NCBI RefSeq assembly: GCF_020525925.1
Contig: NZ_CP084876.1
Location: 2,666,001-2,730,000, forward strand
From: Klebsiella quasipneumoniae subsp. quasipneumoniae
GTDB lineage: Bacteria; Pseudomonadota; Gammaproteobacteria; Enterobacterales; Enterobacteriaceae
Reading direction: 5' to 3'
Length of the DNA stretch: 64,000 nt
Within the stretch, counting starts at the first letter, position 1. Each line of letters opens with the position of its first letter. Below the pieces are notes generated by a model that saw nothing but the letters and a program-made list of their open reading frames with translations, was not told the DNA's origin and made no database searches. Shown here piece after piece: positions 28,454 through 39,939 of the stretch. The translations under genes and the position numbers were made by a program.

Positions 28454-29332
28454 ATGGACCTGACTCAGCTAGAGATGTTTAACGCCGTCGCCAGCACCGG
28501 CAGCATTACCCAGGCAGCGCAGAAAGTGCATCGCGTGCCGTCCAACCTCACCACCCGCATCCGCCAGCTGGAGGCGGATCTTGGCGTTGAGCTGTTTATC
28601 CGCGAGAACCAGCGGCTGCGCCTCTCGCCCGCGGGCCACAGCTTCTTACGCTACAGCCAGCAGATCCTCGCCCTGGTGGACGAGGCGCGAATGGTAGTGG
28701 CGGGCGACGAACCCCAGGGACTCTTCTCTCTCGGTTCTCTGGAGAGCACCGCGGCGGTGCGGATCCCCACCACCCTGGCCCACTTTAATCAGCGCTACCC
28801 GAAAATACATCTCGCCCTCTCCACCGGCCCCTCCGGGACGATGATCGACGGCGTGCTGGAGGGAGCCCTGAGCGCCGCGTTCGTTGACGGACCGCTGGTG
28901 CACCCGGGCCTGGAGGGGCTGCCGGTGTTCCCTGAAGAGATGATGATCGTCGCCCCCTACGGCCACGCGCCCATCGCCCGCGCCAGCGAAGTGAACGGGG
29001 CTAATGTCTACGCTTTTCGCGCCAACTGTTCCTACCGCCGGCATTTTGAGAGCTGGTTCCATGCCGACAGAGCCACTCCGGGCCGGATCCATGAGATGGA
29101 GTCTTATCACGGGATGCTGGCCTGCGTGATCGCCGGCGCCGGGCTGGCGCTGATCCCGCGCAGTATGCTGGAGAGTATGCCGGGTCATCAGCAGGTTTCC
29201 GCCTGGCCGCTGGCGGAAGAGTGGCGCTGGCTCACCACCTGGCTGGTGTGGCGTCGGGGCGCCAAAACCCGCCAGCTGGAAGCGTTTATAGCGCTGCTGA
29301 ACGAAGATCGGCAAACAGCGGTTTCTCCATAA
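28454..29332 (+). CDS. ptrR: LysR-type regulator PtrR (YneJ)
   Basis: A 292-residue LysR regulator; the E. coli orthologue regulates sad and is linked to putrescine/glutamate use. The HTH lies in residues 2-58 ([19 protein letters not shown] then [16 protein letters not shown]). The sensor contains [19 protein letters not shown]. It shares a 106-bp AT-rich region with divergent sad. The 3' end overlaps the convergent GNAT gene by 47 bp. Confidence 0.88.
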   Translation: MDLTQLEMFNAVASTGSITQAAQKVHRVPSNLTTRIRQLEADLGVELFIRENQRLRLSPAGHSFLRYSQQILALVDEARMVVAGDEPQGLFSLGSLESTAAVRIPTTLAHFNQRYPKIHLALSTGPSGTMIDGVLEGALSAAFVDGPLVHPGLEGLPVFPEEMMIVAPYGHAPIARASEVNGANVYAFRANCSYRRHFESWFHADRATPGRIHEMESYHGMLACVIAGAGLALIPRSMLESMPGHQQVSAWPLAEEWRWLTTWLVWRRGAKTRQLEAFIALLNEDRQTAVSP

Positions 29333-29768
29333 AGACGCTGAGCGGATCGGGCTGGTAGGGAGCAAACGCGCAGCGGGTCTGATAGCCGTTGCGCGTATAG
29401 AGGGTGATGGCCGCATGCTGATGGATGCCGGTCTCCAGGCGCAGAGTATGGCAGTCGCGCTGGCGCGCTTTCGCCTCCAGGGCCGCCAGCAGTTTTTCTC
29501 CCAGCTGTTGCCCACGATGCTGTGGATCAATATAGACCCGCTTCATCTCGCCAAAACCTTCATCGCTGAGGACGATAGCCCCGCAGCCAACGGCTTCGCC
29601 CTGCGGACTGCGGATCGCCAGGGCGATCACTGTCTCCGGCGGCTGTTGACCGAGGTCCAGCAGATGGTTGCTCTCCGCCGGGTAGAGTGTCTCCTGCCAG
29701 GCGTCGAGGGCGGCAATCAGGGCGGTAAATTCGGCGTCGGTGGGGGCGATGTCGGTGATGGTATACAT
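29286..29768 (-). CDS. GNAT-family N-acetyltransferase
   Basis: A 160-residue acetyltransferase with acetyl-CoA loop [21 protein letters not shown] and the [20 protein letters not shown] C-terminal strand (here [15 protein letters not shown]). ATG 29768 has AAGGAG upstream by seven bases; the frame upstream of it reads into the LDH-family promoter and was dropped. It overlaps the end of ptrR by 47 bp in the opposite direction. Acceptor unknown. Confidence 0.82.
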   Translation of the reverse strand: MYTITDIAPTDAEFTALIAALDAWQETLYPAESNHLLDLGQQPPETVIALAIRSPQGEAVGCGAIVLSDEGFGEMKRVYIDPQHRGQQLGEKLLAALEAKARQRDCHTLRLETGIHQHAAITLYTRNGYQTRCAFAPYQPDPLSVFMEKPLFADLRSAAL

Positions 29769-29913
29769 AGGTGAGCTCCTTTTTTTACGCCACTGTAGCG
29801 CGCCCCGGAACGTTTTCCGCCATAGCATTAACTTATATTGCCGCCCGCCACTTGCGCTAACTAACTGAAACGAAGTAACTTTATCCCCTGCCGTCCGTTT
29901 TTGAGACCTGAAT

Positions 29914-30858
29914 ATGCGCACCAAAGCCCGTAAAGTGATGATTATTGGCGCCGGTAACGTCGGCGCGTCAGCGGCCTACGCCCTGCTCAACCAGAGCATT
30001 TGCGAGGAGCTGATCCTCGTCGACCTTAACCAGCCGCGCGCCGAGGCCCACGCTCAGGACCTCAGCGACGCCGCGGCCTATCTGCCGGGGATGATGACCA
30101 TCTCCACCCGCGAGGCCAGCGACTGCGCCGATGTCGACATCGCGGTGATCACCGTCTCCGGCGGCGCGCTGCGCCCCGGCCAGAGCCGTCTCGATGAACT
30201 GACCACTACCGCGAAAATCGTCAAGAGCATTGTGCCGACCATGATGGCCAACGGGTTTAACGGCATCTTCCTGGTGGCCACCAACCCGTGTGACATCATC
30301 ACCTGGCAGGTATGGCAGCTCTCCGGTCTGCCGCGCAGCCAGGTGCTGGGCACCGGCGTCTGGCTGGATACCACCCGCCTGCGTCGTCTGCTGGCGCAGG
30401 AGCTGAACATTGGCGCCCAGAGCATCGACGCTTTTATCCTCGGCGAGCACGGCGATACCCAGTTTCCGGTATGGTCGCACTCCTCGGTATATGGCACGCC
30501 GATCGCCGACCTCTACCAGCAACGCACCGGCCGGCCGCTCGACCGGGAGGCGATGGCCGACAAAGTGCGCAAGCTGGGGTTTGAGATCTACGCCGGCAAA
30601 GGCTGTACGGAATATGGCGTGGCAGGCACCATCGCCGAGATCTGCCGCAATATTTTTACCGGCAGCCACCGCGCGCTGGCGGTCTCCTGCATTCTTGACG
30701 GTGAGTACGGGGTCAGCGGCGCGGCGGCTGGGGTGCCGGCGGTGCTGGCCCAGGGGGGCGTGGAGCAGATTATCGAACTGCGGCTGGCCGGCGAAGAACA
30801 GGCGAAGTTCAGCCAGTCGGTTGCGGTGATCAAAGCCAATATCGCGCGTCTGCCCTGA
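29914..30858 (+). CDS. L-lactate/malate dehydrogenase-family 2-hydroxyacid dehydrogenase
   Basis: NAD-dependent reversible 2-oxoacid reductase, 314 residues. The nucleotide-binding motif GAGNVGASAAYALL is at residues 12-25 and the catalytic histidine is in GEHGDTQFPVWS. The mobile loop reads ALRPGQSRLDEL: by alignment with LDH and MDH the specificity position (Q102 in LDH, R102 in MDH) is Leu86 here, while the catalytic arginine is kept. It is therefore unlikely to be a plain lactate or malate enzyme and may prefer a hydrophobic or larger 2-oxoacid. It converges on the DeoR gene of the sugar-acid locus and could belong to it. Confidence 0.83.
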   Translation: MRTKARKVMIIGAGNVGASAAYALLNQSICEELILVDLNQPRAEAHAQDLSDAAAYLPGMMTISTREASDCADVDIAVITVSGGALRPGQSRLDELTTTAKIVKSIVPTMMANGFNGIFLVATNPCDIITWQVWQLSGLPRSQVLGTGVWLDTTRLRRLLAQELNIGAQSIDAFILGEHGDTQFPVWSHSSVYGTPIADLYQQRTGRPLDREAMADKVRKLGFEIYAGKGCTEYGVAGTIAEICRNIFTGSHRALAVSCILDGEYGVSGAAAGVPAVLAQGGVEQIIELRLAGEEQAKFSQSVAVIKANIARLP

Positions 30859-30879
30859 CGGCAGACGGCGGCGTCTGGA

Positions 30880-31641
30880 TCAGTCGGCAATGATCAGCTG
30901 AGGGGAAAGGGTCACCAGCGCCTCGCGGGTCGCTTCCGGCAGGTGGCCGTCGGTGACGATATCGGTCAACGACTCCAGCGGGGCAATGTTGAAGAGTGAC
31001 CAGGCGCCGTATTTGGAGCTGTCCGCCAGCAGAATGCGCCGGCGGGCATTGGCCATCAGATCGCGTTTCAGGGCGGCCTTCTCCTCCGTCGGGGCGGTGA
31101 TCCCTTTCTCAAGGTCCCAGCCGTTGCAGCTGACGAAGGCGAGATCGGGCCAGATGGTCTGCAGCAGGCGGCGGCCGTGATCGCCGATGCACGACTGGCT
31201 GCTGTCATCGATGCGCCCGCCGATAATCGTCACTTCAATCTGCTTAAATTCCGACAAAAACAGGGCGATATGTAAATCGCTGGTGATCACCCGCAGCGGC
31301 AGATGGGTGATCTGCCGCGCCAGTTCAATCATGGTGGTGCCGGCATCAAGCACAATGGCGTCGCCGGCTTTCACCAGCGCTGCCGCCGCGCTGGCGATCG
31401 CCTGCTTTTCCAGCGGGCTGCGCTGGGCTTTCTCCAGCGTCGTCGGCTGGGCAGGAATAAACCGGTTCAACGTCACCCCGCCATGCGTGCGGCTGATCAC
31501 CCCTTCCTGATCGAGTTTGATCAGGTCGCGGCGAATGGTGGCTGGCGAGGCGTTGGTCGCCGCCACCAGCTGGTCGACTGTCACCAGATTATGGCTTTTC
31601 AGGAAGTCCATAATCTGCTCTAACCGGTTATATCCCTTCAT
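30880..31641 (-). CDS. DeoR-family repressor of the sugar-acid locus
   Basis: A 253-residue DeoR-type regulator. The HTH is in residues 5-50 ([22 protein letters not shown] then [11 protein letters not shown]). The C-terminal sugar-phosphate-sensing domain has [13 protein letters not shown] and [16 protein letters not shown] 31641 lies one base beyond the pdxA2-like stop with AGGAATAAC inside that gene, so it is the third gene of the leftward operon. It likely binds the palindromes at 33900 and 34005; the effector should be a phosphorylated intermediate, by family analogy. Confidence 0.85.
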   Translation of the reverse strand: MKGYNRLEQIMDFLKSHNLVTVDQLVAATNASPATIRRDLIKLDQEGVISRTHGGVTLNRFIPAQPTTLEKAQRSPLEKQAIASAAAALVKAGDAIVLDAGTTMIELARQITHLPLRVITSDLHIALFLSEFKQIEVTIIGGRIDDSSQSCIGDHGRRLLQTIWPDLAFVSCNGWDLEKGITAPTEEKAALKRDLMANARRRILLADSSKYGAWSLFNIAPLESLTDIVTDGHLPEATREALVTLSPQLIIAD

Positions 31642-31642
31642 G

Positions 31643-32629
31643 TTATTCCTGCGCGATCTGCATGGCGAGCTCAATGGAGGTTGCCATGCTCTCAGACTTC
31701 GCTTTACCTGTCCAGGCAATATCAAACGCGGTGCCATGATCCGCAGAGGTGCGGATAAACGGCAGCCCGGCGGTGATATTGACCCCATCATAGAATCCCA
31801 GCAGCTTCAGCGGAATATGCCCCTGGTCGTGATACATCGCCACGACCATGTCGTACATCCCCTCATGACACTGCATAAACACCGTGTCCGGCGGACAGGG
31901 GCCGGTTACCTCCACTCCCTGCTCCCGCATGGCGGCAACCGCGGGGGCGACGATGCGGATCTCTTCATCACCAAACAGGCCGTTCTCCCCGGCGTGCGGG
32001 TTCACGCCGGCGACCGCAATGCGCGGACGCTGATAGCCGACGCGGCGCAGAAAGCGATCCGCCACGCCAATCACTGTCTCAATCCGCGGCTGGTTGAGGG
32101 TGTCAAGGAACTGGCGCAGGGCGATATGGGTGGTGATATGGATTACCTTAAGCTTTTCGGTATACAGCACCATGGCGTAATCGGTGGTTTGCGTCAGGTG
32201 GGCCAACAGTTCCGTATGGCCGGGAAAAGCATGCCCCGCCAGATGCAGCGCCTCTTTATTCAACGGCGCGGTGGCGATGGCCGCGACGGCGCCCTCCAGC
32301 GCGAGGCGGGTCGCCCGCTTAATGCAGCGAAACGCCAGATCCCCGGCCTGGGCCTGCACTTCGCCAGGACGCAGCCCCTGCGGGTCGCTGAGCGGCTCAT
32401 CGATGACGTTAATCGTCGCCGGGGCAAAGCTTGCCTCGGCGGGATGGTCAATGATGCGCAGCTCCGCCCGCGGGGTGATGTTCAACGCCAGGATACGCCG
32501 CAGCGTCTGCGCGCAGCCCACCACCACCACCGGCGCGCCGCTCAGCGCCCCTTCGGCGAGGGATTTGATAATAATCTCCGGACCAATCCCTGCCGGGTCG
32601 CCCATTGTGACTGCAATGATGTTAGACAC
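31643..32629 (-). CDS. PdxA2-type 4-phospho-aldonate dehydrogenase
   Basis: A 328-residue PdxA homologue of the branch that acts in acid-sugar catabolism rather than pyridoxine synthesis. It oxidises and decarboxylates 4-phospho-threonate or -erythronate to dihydroxyacetone phosphate. The [11 protein letters not shown] start, HTELLAHL metal-ligand histidine, [15 protein letters not shown] and [13 protein letters not shown] are all present. It overlaps the kinase gene by 8 bp, the same pairing as in characterised dtnK-pdxA2 pairs. Isomer specificity cannot be told from sequence. Confidence 0.85.
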   Translation of the reverse strand: MSNIIAVTMGDPAGIGPEIIIKSLAEGALSGAPVVVVGCAQTLRRILALNITPRAELRIIDHPAEASFAPATINVIDEPLSDPQGLRPGEVQAQAGDLAFRCIKRATRLALEGAVAAIATAPLNKEALHLAGHAFPGHTELLAHLTQTTDYAMVLYTEKLKVIHITTHIALRQFLDTLNQPRIETVIGVADRFLRRVGYQRPRIAVAGVNPHAGENGLFGDEEIRIVAPAVAAMREQGVEVTGPCPPDTVFMQCHEGMYDMVVAMYHDQGHIPLKLLGFYDGVNITAGLPFIRTSADHGTAFDIAWTGKAKSESMATSIELAMQIAQE

Positions 32630-33857
32630 TCAGTTTCTCCTCAATAAAATTCACAACATGTAATAGCGTGGTGTCGGTGCCGAATCCTCCGGCTTTAGTC
32701 ATCACCGGCCGCGACCAGCGGCCGCCGAGGAAGTATCCGTATGGGACGCACTCCGCGACCCGGCCGCGGATCTGAAAACCGCTGGCGCCGAGCGCCTGAG
32801 CCACGGCGATGGCCACATCGCCACCGGAGAGATACAGCGCACCAGGGGGGCACAGCGCCACCGCCTGTGCCGTAACGTCGGCAAGCCAGGCGCAGATGTG
32901 CTCCCCGTAGGCCGCACGGCTGAGACCGCGTTCGCGGCACTGGGCTTCAATCCCGTGCCGGACGGCGTTATTCGGGTGGGTGGTCACCACGCAGTGATCC
33001 CCCTCACGCAGCACCTCGGCGATCCGCGAGGCTACCTCCTTCGGCGATCCGCTAAAGGCCTGTTCGACATCAATTTCGATCTTTCTCACTCGGGAATGAG
33101 CCTGCAGCGCAGCGACCTGGCGCTGCGCCATCTCGCTCATCGAGCCGACCACCGCCAGCAGCGGCCCCTGCTCGCTGCGGCGCAGGCGGCGCGCCAGCGC
33201 CTCGCAAAGGCCTGCCGAGCCGACCAGCAGGGTCTCCTGCGCATGAGGAGCGACGGCGTCAATAACCTGATCCAGATGACGCTCTTCCCAGGCGTCGATA
33301 ATCAGTACCTGCCTCGCTTCGCCTGCCGTCGCTAACGCTCCCGGAAGCTGGGCGGCGCTCAGCGACCGGCTCGGCAGCCGGCTCTGCATGGCGAGAATGC
33401 CGGCAATATCCGCCCGGCTAACCGGCGTCTTCGGATCGCTGGCAAATTCGGTGTGATCGAGGGGTATCCCGTGTACATAGCAGCGTCCATCCCGGGTATG
33501 CCGCCCGGCCGCCGGGTAAGCCGGCGCCACAACCGCCACCCGGCAGCCCTGCGCCGTCATCATCGCTTCCAGTTCGGCGCCGGGGTTGCCGCGCAGCGTG
33601 GAGTCGATCTTCTTTATCTGCCAGCGCGGGGCGAATCGCGCCGCGCCGCGCAGCAGAGCGGTGACCTTGTCGGCGGCCGCGCCGGCGGTCATCGCCCGGC
33701 TGTCGCTGTTGAGTATTAACGCCCGGGCGGATGACGCCTGCCCGGCGGAGAATGCCACTTCTACCGACATGCCCGCCTCCGCCAGGCTGACCCCGGCGTC
33801 ATTGGCTCCGGTAAAGTCATCTGCCAGCACCAGCACGCTGTTATTGCCGTCTTTCAT
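32622..33857 (-). CDS. Four-carbon acid-sugar kinase (DUF1537, DtnK-type)
   Basis: A 411-residue ATP-dependent kinase expected to phosphorylate O4 of a tetronate (D-threonate or D-erythronate in known relatives). Motifs: VLADDFTGANDAGV near residue 12 (substrate-binding domain), KKIDSTLRGNPGAEL near 79, and SGGDVAIAVAQALGASGF near 365 (nucleotide-binding domain). ATG 33857 (MKDGNNSVL) follows GGCAGGACA. First gene of the leftward operon, so its promoter lies in the 184-bp divergent region. Confidence 0.85.
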   Translation of the reverse strand: MKDGNNSVLVLADDFTGANDAGVSLAEAGMSVEVAFSAGQASSARALILNSDSRAMTAGAAADKVTALLRGAARFAPRWQIKKIDSTLRGNPGAELEAMMTAQGCRVAVVAPAYPAAGRHTRDGRCYVHGIPLDHTEFASDPKTPVSRADIAGILAMQSRLPSRSLSAAQLPGALATAGEARQVLIIDAWEERHLDQVIDAVAPHAQETLLVGSAGLCEALARRLRRSEQGPLLAVVGSMSEMAQRQVAALQAHSRVRKIEIDVEQAFSGSPKEVASRIAEVLREGDHCVVTTHPNNAVRHGIEAQCRERGLSRAAYGEHICAWLADVTAQAVALCPPGALYLSGGDVAIAVAQALGASGFQIRGRVAECVPYGYFLGGRWSRPVMTKAGGFGTDTTLLHVVNFIEEKLSV

Positions 33858-33899
33858 TGTCCTGCCTTCTGGTCGTTGTAAACGTTGCAAACCTGAAAT

Positions 33900-34020
33900 T
33901 GATTATATTCAATCATATTTGATTAAATGTGAGCAAGCTCAAGTTATTAAACCGCCGTATAAATTATAACTTTTCCCCACCAGACGAGTAGAACGACTCG
34001 TGAATGATTGAATTCAATCA
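33900..34020. promoter_or_regulatory. Divergent control region with paired palindromic operators and a CRP-like site
   Basis: TGATTGAATTCAATCA at 34005-34020 is a perfect 16-bp palindrome 21 bp before the alcohol dehydrogenase start. TGATTATATTCAATCA at 33900-33915, next to the kinase gene, differs from it at two bases. The pair, one at each end of the region, suggests DeoR-regulator operators. Between them AAATGTGAGCAAGCTCAAGT (from 33925) has a perfect TGTGA and a partial TCACA half site at the CRP spacing, so glucose repression is plausible. Confidence 0.6.
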
Positions 34021-34041
34021 ACCACTACCAAGGAGAAACGC

Positions 34042-35190
34042 GTGGCGACGATACACAGCACGATCATCAGCGGGGCTGGCGCCTCATCGGCCCTGCTCCC
34101 GCTGCTGGCAGATAAAACCCGTATCCTGCTGGTGACCGACCAGAACGTCGGGGCGCTGGAGGCGACCCGGGCGATCCATCGCCTGCTGGCGGCTGACGGG
34201 CGCCAGGTTGAGGTCATTAACAGTGTGCCTGCCGAGCCCAGTCATCAGGATGTGGCGGAGATCGTCAGCCAGCTGGGCGCTTCTCAACCGCAGATGGTCG
34301 TCGGCATTGGCGGTGGGAGCGTACTGGACGTGGCGAAACTGCTGTCGGTGCTGCTGCATCCGCAAGCCCCCACTCTGACGGCCCTGCTGGCGGGTGAACA
34401 GCCGCAACGACGGCTATGCTCCCTGCTGATCCCTGCCACCGCCGGGACCGGCTCCGAAGCAACGCCGAACGCTATTCTGGCGATCCCCGAGCAGCAGACC
34501 AAAGTGGGGATCATCTCCCCGGTGCTGCTCCCGGACTACGTCGCCCTGCTGCCGGAGCTGACCACCAGCATGCCGGCCAGCATCGCAGCCTCGACCGGGA
34601 TCGATGCTCTGTGCCATCTGCTGGAGTGTTTCACCTCCACCGTGGCCAACCCGGTAAGCGATAACGCGGCGTTAATCGGTTTACACAAGCTGGTGCGTCA
34701 TATCGAACGCTCGGTGGATCAGCCGCAGGATCTGACGGCGAAGCTGGAGATGCTCTGGGCCTCGTGGTACGGCGGCGCGGCGATCAACTATGCCGGCACC
34801 CATCTGGTGCATGCGCTCTCCTATCCGCTCGGCGGCACCTGGCACCTGCCGCACGGGGTGGCCAACGCCATTCTGCTGGCGCCCTGCATGCGGGTGGTCC
34901 GCCCCCACGCGGTGGCGAAGTTCGCTCAGGTCTGGGATCTGATCCCCGACGCGGACCTCACCCTCAGCGAGGAAGAGAAATCCCATGCGCTGGTGGCATG
35001 GCTGGCGGCGCTGGTCAAACGCTTACCGCTGCCCGATAACCTCGCCGCGCTCGGCGTTCCCGCAGACAGTATCCCCGCCCTCAGCGCGGCGGCGCAGAAC
35101 GTGAAGCGCCTGATGAATAACGCCCCCTGCAGCGTCAGCCGTGAAGAGATCGCGGCTATCTACCAGACGCTGTTTCCGGAACATGCCTAA
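34042..35190 (+). CDS. Iron-containing (group III) alcohol dehydrogenase
   Basis: A 382-residue NAD(P)-dependent dehydrogenase. The GGGSVLDVAK nucleotide motif is at residues 92-101, iron ligands D and H in GIDALCHLLECF, and H in LPHGVANAILL. In this operon it could reduce or oxidise the aldehyde released by the aldolase, or act on the starting hydroxyacid, but direction and substrate are inference. First gene of the rightward operon; the start codon here was chosen from the AAGGAGAAACGC ribosome-binding sequence preceding 34042, whose codon is GTG. Confidence 0.85.
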   Translation: MATIHSTIISGAGASSALLPLLADKTRILLVTDQNVGALEATRAIHRLLAADGRQVEVINSVPAEPSHQDVAEIVSQLGASQPQMVVGIGGGSVLDVAKLLSVLLHPQAPTLTALLAGEQPQRRLCSLLIPATAGTGSEATPNAILAIPEQQTKVGIISPVLLPDYVALLPELTTSMPASIAASTGIDALCHLLECFTSTVANPVSDNAALIGLHKLVRHIERSVDQPQDLTAKLEMLWASWYGGAAINYAGTHLVHALSYPLGGTWHLPHGVANAILLAPCMRVVRPHAVAKFAQVWDLIPDADLTLSEEEKSHALVAWLAALVKRLPLPDNLAALGVPADSIPALSAAAQNVKRLMNNAPCSVSREEIAAIYQTLFPEHA

Positions 35191-35204
35191 CAGGAGAAAG
35201 TCAA

Positions 35205-36089
35205 ATGAGGAGAGCCATTAGCGGCGTACTCACCGCCATCGTTACCCCCTTTACCACTGAGGGAGCCCTTAACCTGCCAGCGCTGCAGCAGCAGGTGCAG
35301 CGCCAGATCGCCGCGGGCAACGGCATATTCTGCGGCGGCACCAACGGCGAGTTTTTTGTCCTCAATGAGGAAGAGAAGATCGCCGTCGCCAGAACCTGCG
35401 TGGAGGCGGCCGCCGGTCGCGCGCCGGTGGTAGCCCACATCGGGGAGGTTTCCACGCGGGAGACCCGCCGGCTTGGCCAGCAGATCGCCCGCCTCGGGGT
35501 TGACGCGGTATCGGCCATTACCCCGTGGTTCGTGCCCCTGAAGCAGGAAGAGCTGATAAACCACTATACGGCAATCGCCGACGCCCTGAGCGTCCCGCTC
35601 TTTCTTTACAACATTCCCGCCCGCACCGGTAACACCCTTGCGCCGGAGACAGCGCGTAAGCTGGCGCAGCACGACAATATCATTGGCATCAAGGATAGCG
35701 CCGGCAGCTACGACAGTCTGAAAGGCTTTCTTGACGCGGTACGCGACATTGACGGTTTCGACGTTCTCAACGGCCCGGACTCGCTTATCCATCAGGGGTT
35801 TGTCGACGGCTGCTCAGCCTGCATCTCGGGGCTTGCCAACGTCGCGCCTGCCGAGATCAACGCTATCTGGTCGCTGTTCCATGCTGGAGATATCGCCGGA
35901 TCGCGCCAGGCGCAGGAGCGGGTAACGGGCCTGCGCACCGACCTTTACAAGGTAGCGTTCTCACCCGCGGCGGTGAAAAAAGCGCTGCAGCTGATGGGCC
36001 ATGAGGTGGGCGACAGCCGCTACGCGGTGCAGTTTAGTGACCAGCAGCTGCAAGAAATACGCGGCATCATTGCCCGTTATTTAGCGTAA
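35205..36089 (+). CDS. DapA/NanA-family class I aldolase
   Basis: A 294-residue TIM-barrel Schiff-base aldolase of the dihydrodipicolinate synthase/N-acetylneuraminate lyase family. Substrate carboxylate loop GGTNGEFF is near residue 46; Tyr135 in LYNIPARTG and Lys163 in GIKDSAG are the expected catalytic pair. Lysine synthesis is unlikely, since the gene sits in a catabolic operon with a symporter and sialidase-like protein. It more probably cleaves a 2-keto-3-deoxy sugar acid to pyruvate plus an aldehyde. It follows the dehydrogenase gene by 14 bp. Confidence 0.85.
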   Translation: MRRAISGVLTAIVTPFTTEGALNLPALQQQVQRQIAAGNGIFCGGTNGEFFVLNEEEKIAVARTCVEAAAGRAPVVAHIGEVSTRETRRLGQQIARLGVDAVSAITPWFVPLKQEELINHYTAIADALSVPLFLYNIPARTGNTLAPETARKLAQHDNIIGIKDSAGSYDSLKGFLDAVRDIDGFDVLNGPDSLIHQGFVDGCSACISGLANVAPAEINAIWSLFHAGDIAGSRQAQERVTGLRTDLYKVAFSPAAVKKALQLMGHEVGDSRYAVQFSDQQLQEIRGIIARYLA

Positions 36090-36120
36090 TACCCGCTGCG
36101 TTTCGTAAATAAAACAGACC

Positions 36121-36136
36121 GGGTACTGCCGTACCC
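36121..36136 (+). other. Intercistronic hairpin before the symporter gene
   Basis: GGGTAC-TGCC-GTACCC forms a perfect 6-bp stem in the 76-bp gap between aldolase and symporter genes. It has no following U run, so it more likely affects mRNA stability or processing than termination. Confidence 0.45.
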
Positions 36137-36165
36137 AGGATTCGTACGCCCAGAGAGAGGCTAAG

Positions 36166-37575
36166 ATGAATCATTTTACCGCTGAAGATACCTTTATTAT
36201 TGTCGGCATTGTCATTGCCTATATTCTGTTTACCACCTGGCTGACATTCCGTATTCGTAGTAAGAATTCCGGGGATTTTATGGAAGGCTCGCGCGCCATG
36301 CCGGCCTTTATTGTCGGTATATTACTGATGTCGGAATATATTGGCGCCAAATCAACCATCGGTACCGCTCAGGCCGCCTTTGAGAGCGGAATTGCCGCCT
36401 CATGGTCCGTGCTGGGGGCGGCCATCGGCTTCCCGCTGTTCGGTTTGATTCTGGTAAAGCGCATCTATAACACCGGGAAAATCACCATATCCGGGGCTAT
36501 CGCTGAGAAATATGGCACCAGTACCAAAAATATTATCTCCCTGATCATGATTTATGCGCTGTTGCTGGTTAACGTAGGCAACTACGTCAGCGGCGCTGCG
36601 GCTATTTCCACCGTCTTAAAAGTCAACTTACCCGTGGCCGCCTTTATTACCGCCATCGTCAGTACCTTCTATTTCGCCTTCGGCGGCATGAAAGGCGTCG
36701 CCTGGGTCACCATGTTACACAGCGCGTTAAAATACGCTGGTCTGCTGATCATTCTGGGTTTTGCTCTGTCCAAAACCGGCGGCTTCACGCCGATGATTGA
36801 GAAGATGCCGGATTACTACTGGACGTGGGATGGCAACATTGGCGCTGGCACTATCTTCGCCTGGCTTATCGGCACTATCGGCTCCATCTTCTGCACCCAG
36901 TTTGTTATCCAGGCGATCAGCTCCACCAAAGACGTCCGGTCAGCAAAGCGCTCCACGTGGATCGCCTTCTTTTTCTGCCTGCCCATCGCCCTTGCCATCG
37001 CCATCATCGGCGTGGCGGCGAAGTATCTGCATCCAGAAATCAACAGCCTGTACGCCCTGCCGGTATTTCTGCAGGACATGAATCCCTGGCTGGCGGGACT
37101 CGTGACAACGTCACTTGTGGCCTCGATATTCGTCAGCGTAAGTACCGTTGCTCTGGCCATTGCCTCGCTGGTGGTGAAAGATTTCTACGTACCATGGCGT
37201 AACCCAACTCCGGACCAGGAGTTCAGAGCCACGCGCTGGGCATCGTTAATTATCGGCTTCCTGCCGCTGATCTTTGTGCTGCTGGTGCCGGAAGTGCTGA
37301 AACTCTCCTTCTTCACCCGCGCCATCCGCCTGTCCATTACCGTAGTAGCGGTCATCGCCTTCTATGCCCCCTTCTTCAGGAGCACCCGCGGCGCCAATGC
37401 CGGTCTGATCGGCGCCTGCGTGGTGACCTCCGTCTGGTATTTACTTGGCGATCCGTTCGGCATCAATAACATGTATATCGCCCTGGCGACCCCGGCGATC
37501 ATTATGGTCATCGATCGCCTGATCCCGAATAAATCACAATCATCCCCTGCCCCTGTTGAGCAACGTGGAGTCTAA
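36166..37575 (+). CDS. Sodium:solute symporter (SSS family)
   Basis: A 469-residue inner-membrane transporter with about 13 hydrophobic helices. SSS landmarks include YIGAKSTIGTAQAAFESGIAA near residue 63 and FGGMKGVAWVTMLHSALKY near 168, both parts of the family substrate/Na+ pathway. The same family includes sialic-acid, glucose and proline carriers. Located in the operon it is the likely uptake route for the compound broken down by the neighbours. Its stop is three bases before the next gene. Confidence 0.87.
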   Translation: MNHFTAEDTFIIVGIVIAYILFTTWLTFRIRSKNSGDFMEGSRAMPAFIVGILLMSEYIGAKSTIGTAQAAFESGIAASWSVLGAAIGFPLFGLILVKRIYNTGKITISGAIAEKYGTSTKNIISLIMIYALLLVNVGNYVSGAAAISTVLKVNLPVAAFITAIVSTFYFAFGGMKGVAWVTMLHSALKYAGLLIILGFALSKTGGFTPMIEKMPDYYWTWDGNIGAGTIFAWLIGTIGSIFCTQFVIQAISSTKDVRSAKRSTWIAFFFCLPIALAIAIIGVAAKYLHPEINSLYALPVFLQDMNPWLAGLVTTSLVASIFVSVSTVALAIASLVVKDFYVPWRNPTPDQEFRATRWASLIIGFLPLIFVLLVPEVLKLSFFTRAIRLSITVVAVIAFYAPFFRSTRGANAGLIGACVVTSVWYLLGDPFGINNMYIALATPAIIMVIDRLIPNKSQSSPAPVEQRGV

Positions 37576-37578
37576 AAC

Positions 37579-39889
<2,311 letters not shown>

Positions 39890-39939
39890 TGACGCACGCC
39901 GCGCCGTCCCCGGACAACGGAACGACGCGGCGGTGAGGA

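Noticed and set aside
31643-32629. Pyridoxine biosynthesis pdxA
   Set aside because: Pairing with the DUF1537 kinase and DeoR regulator identifies the catabolic PdxA2 branch; true pdxA lies with ksgA and surA.
35205-36089. Dihydrodipicolinate synthase for lysine synthesis
   Set aside because: Located in a catabolic operon with a transporter; enterobacteria keep dapA elsewhere, so another aldolase role is more likely.
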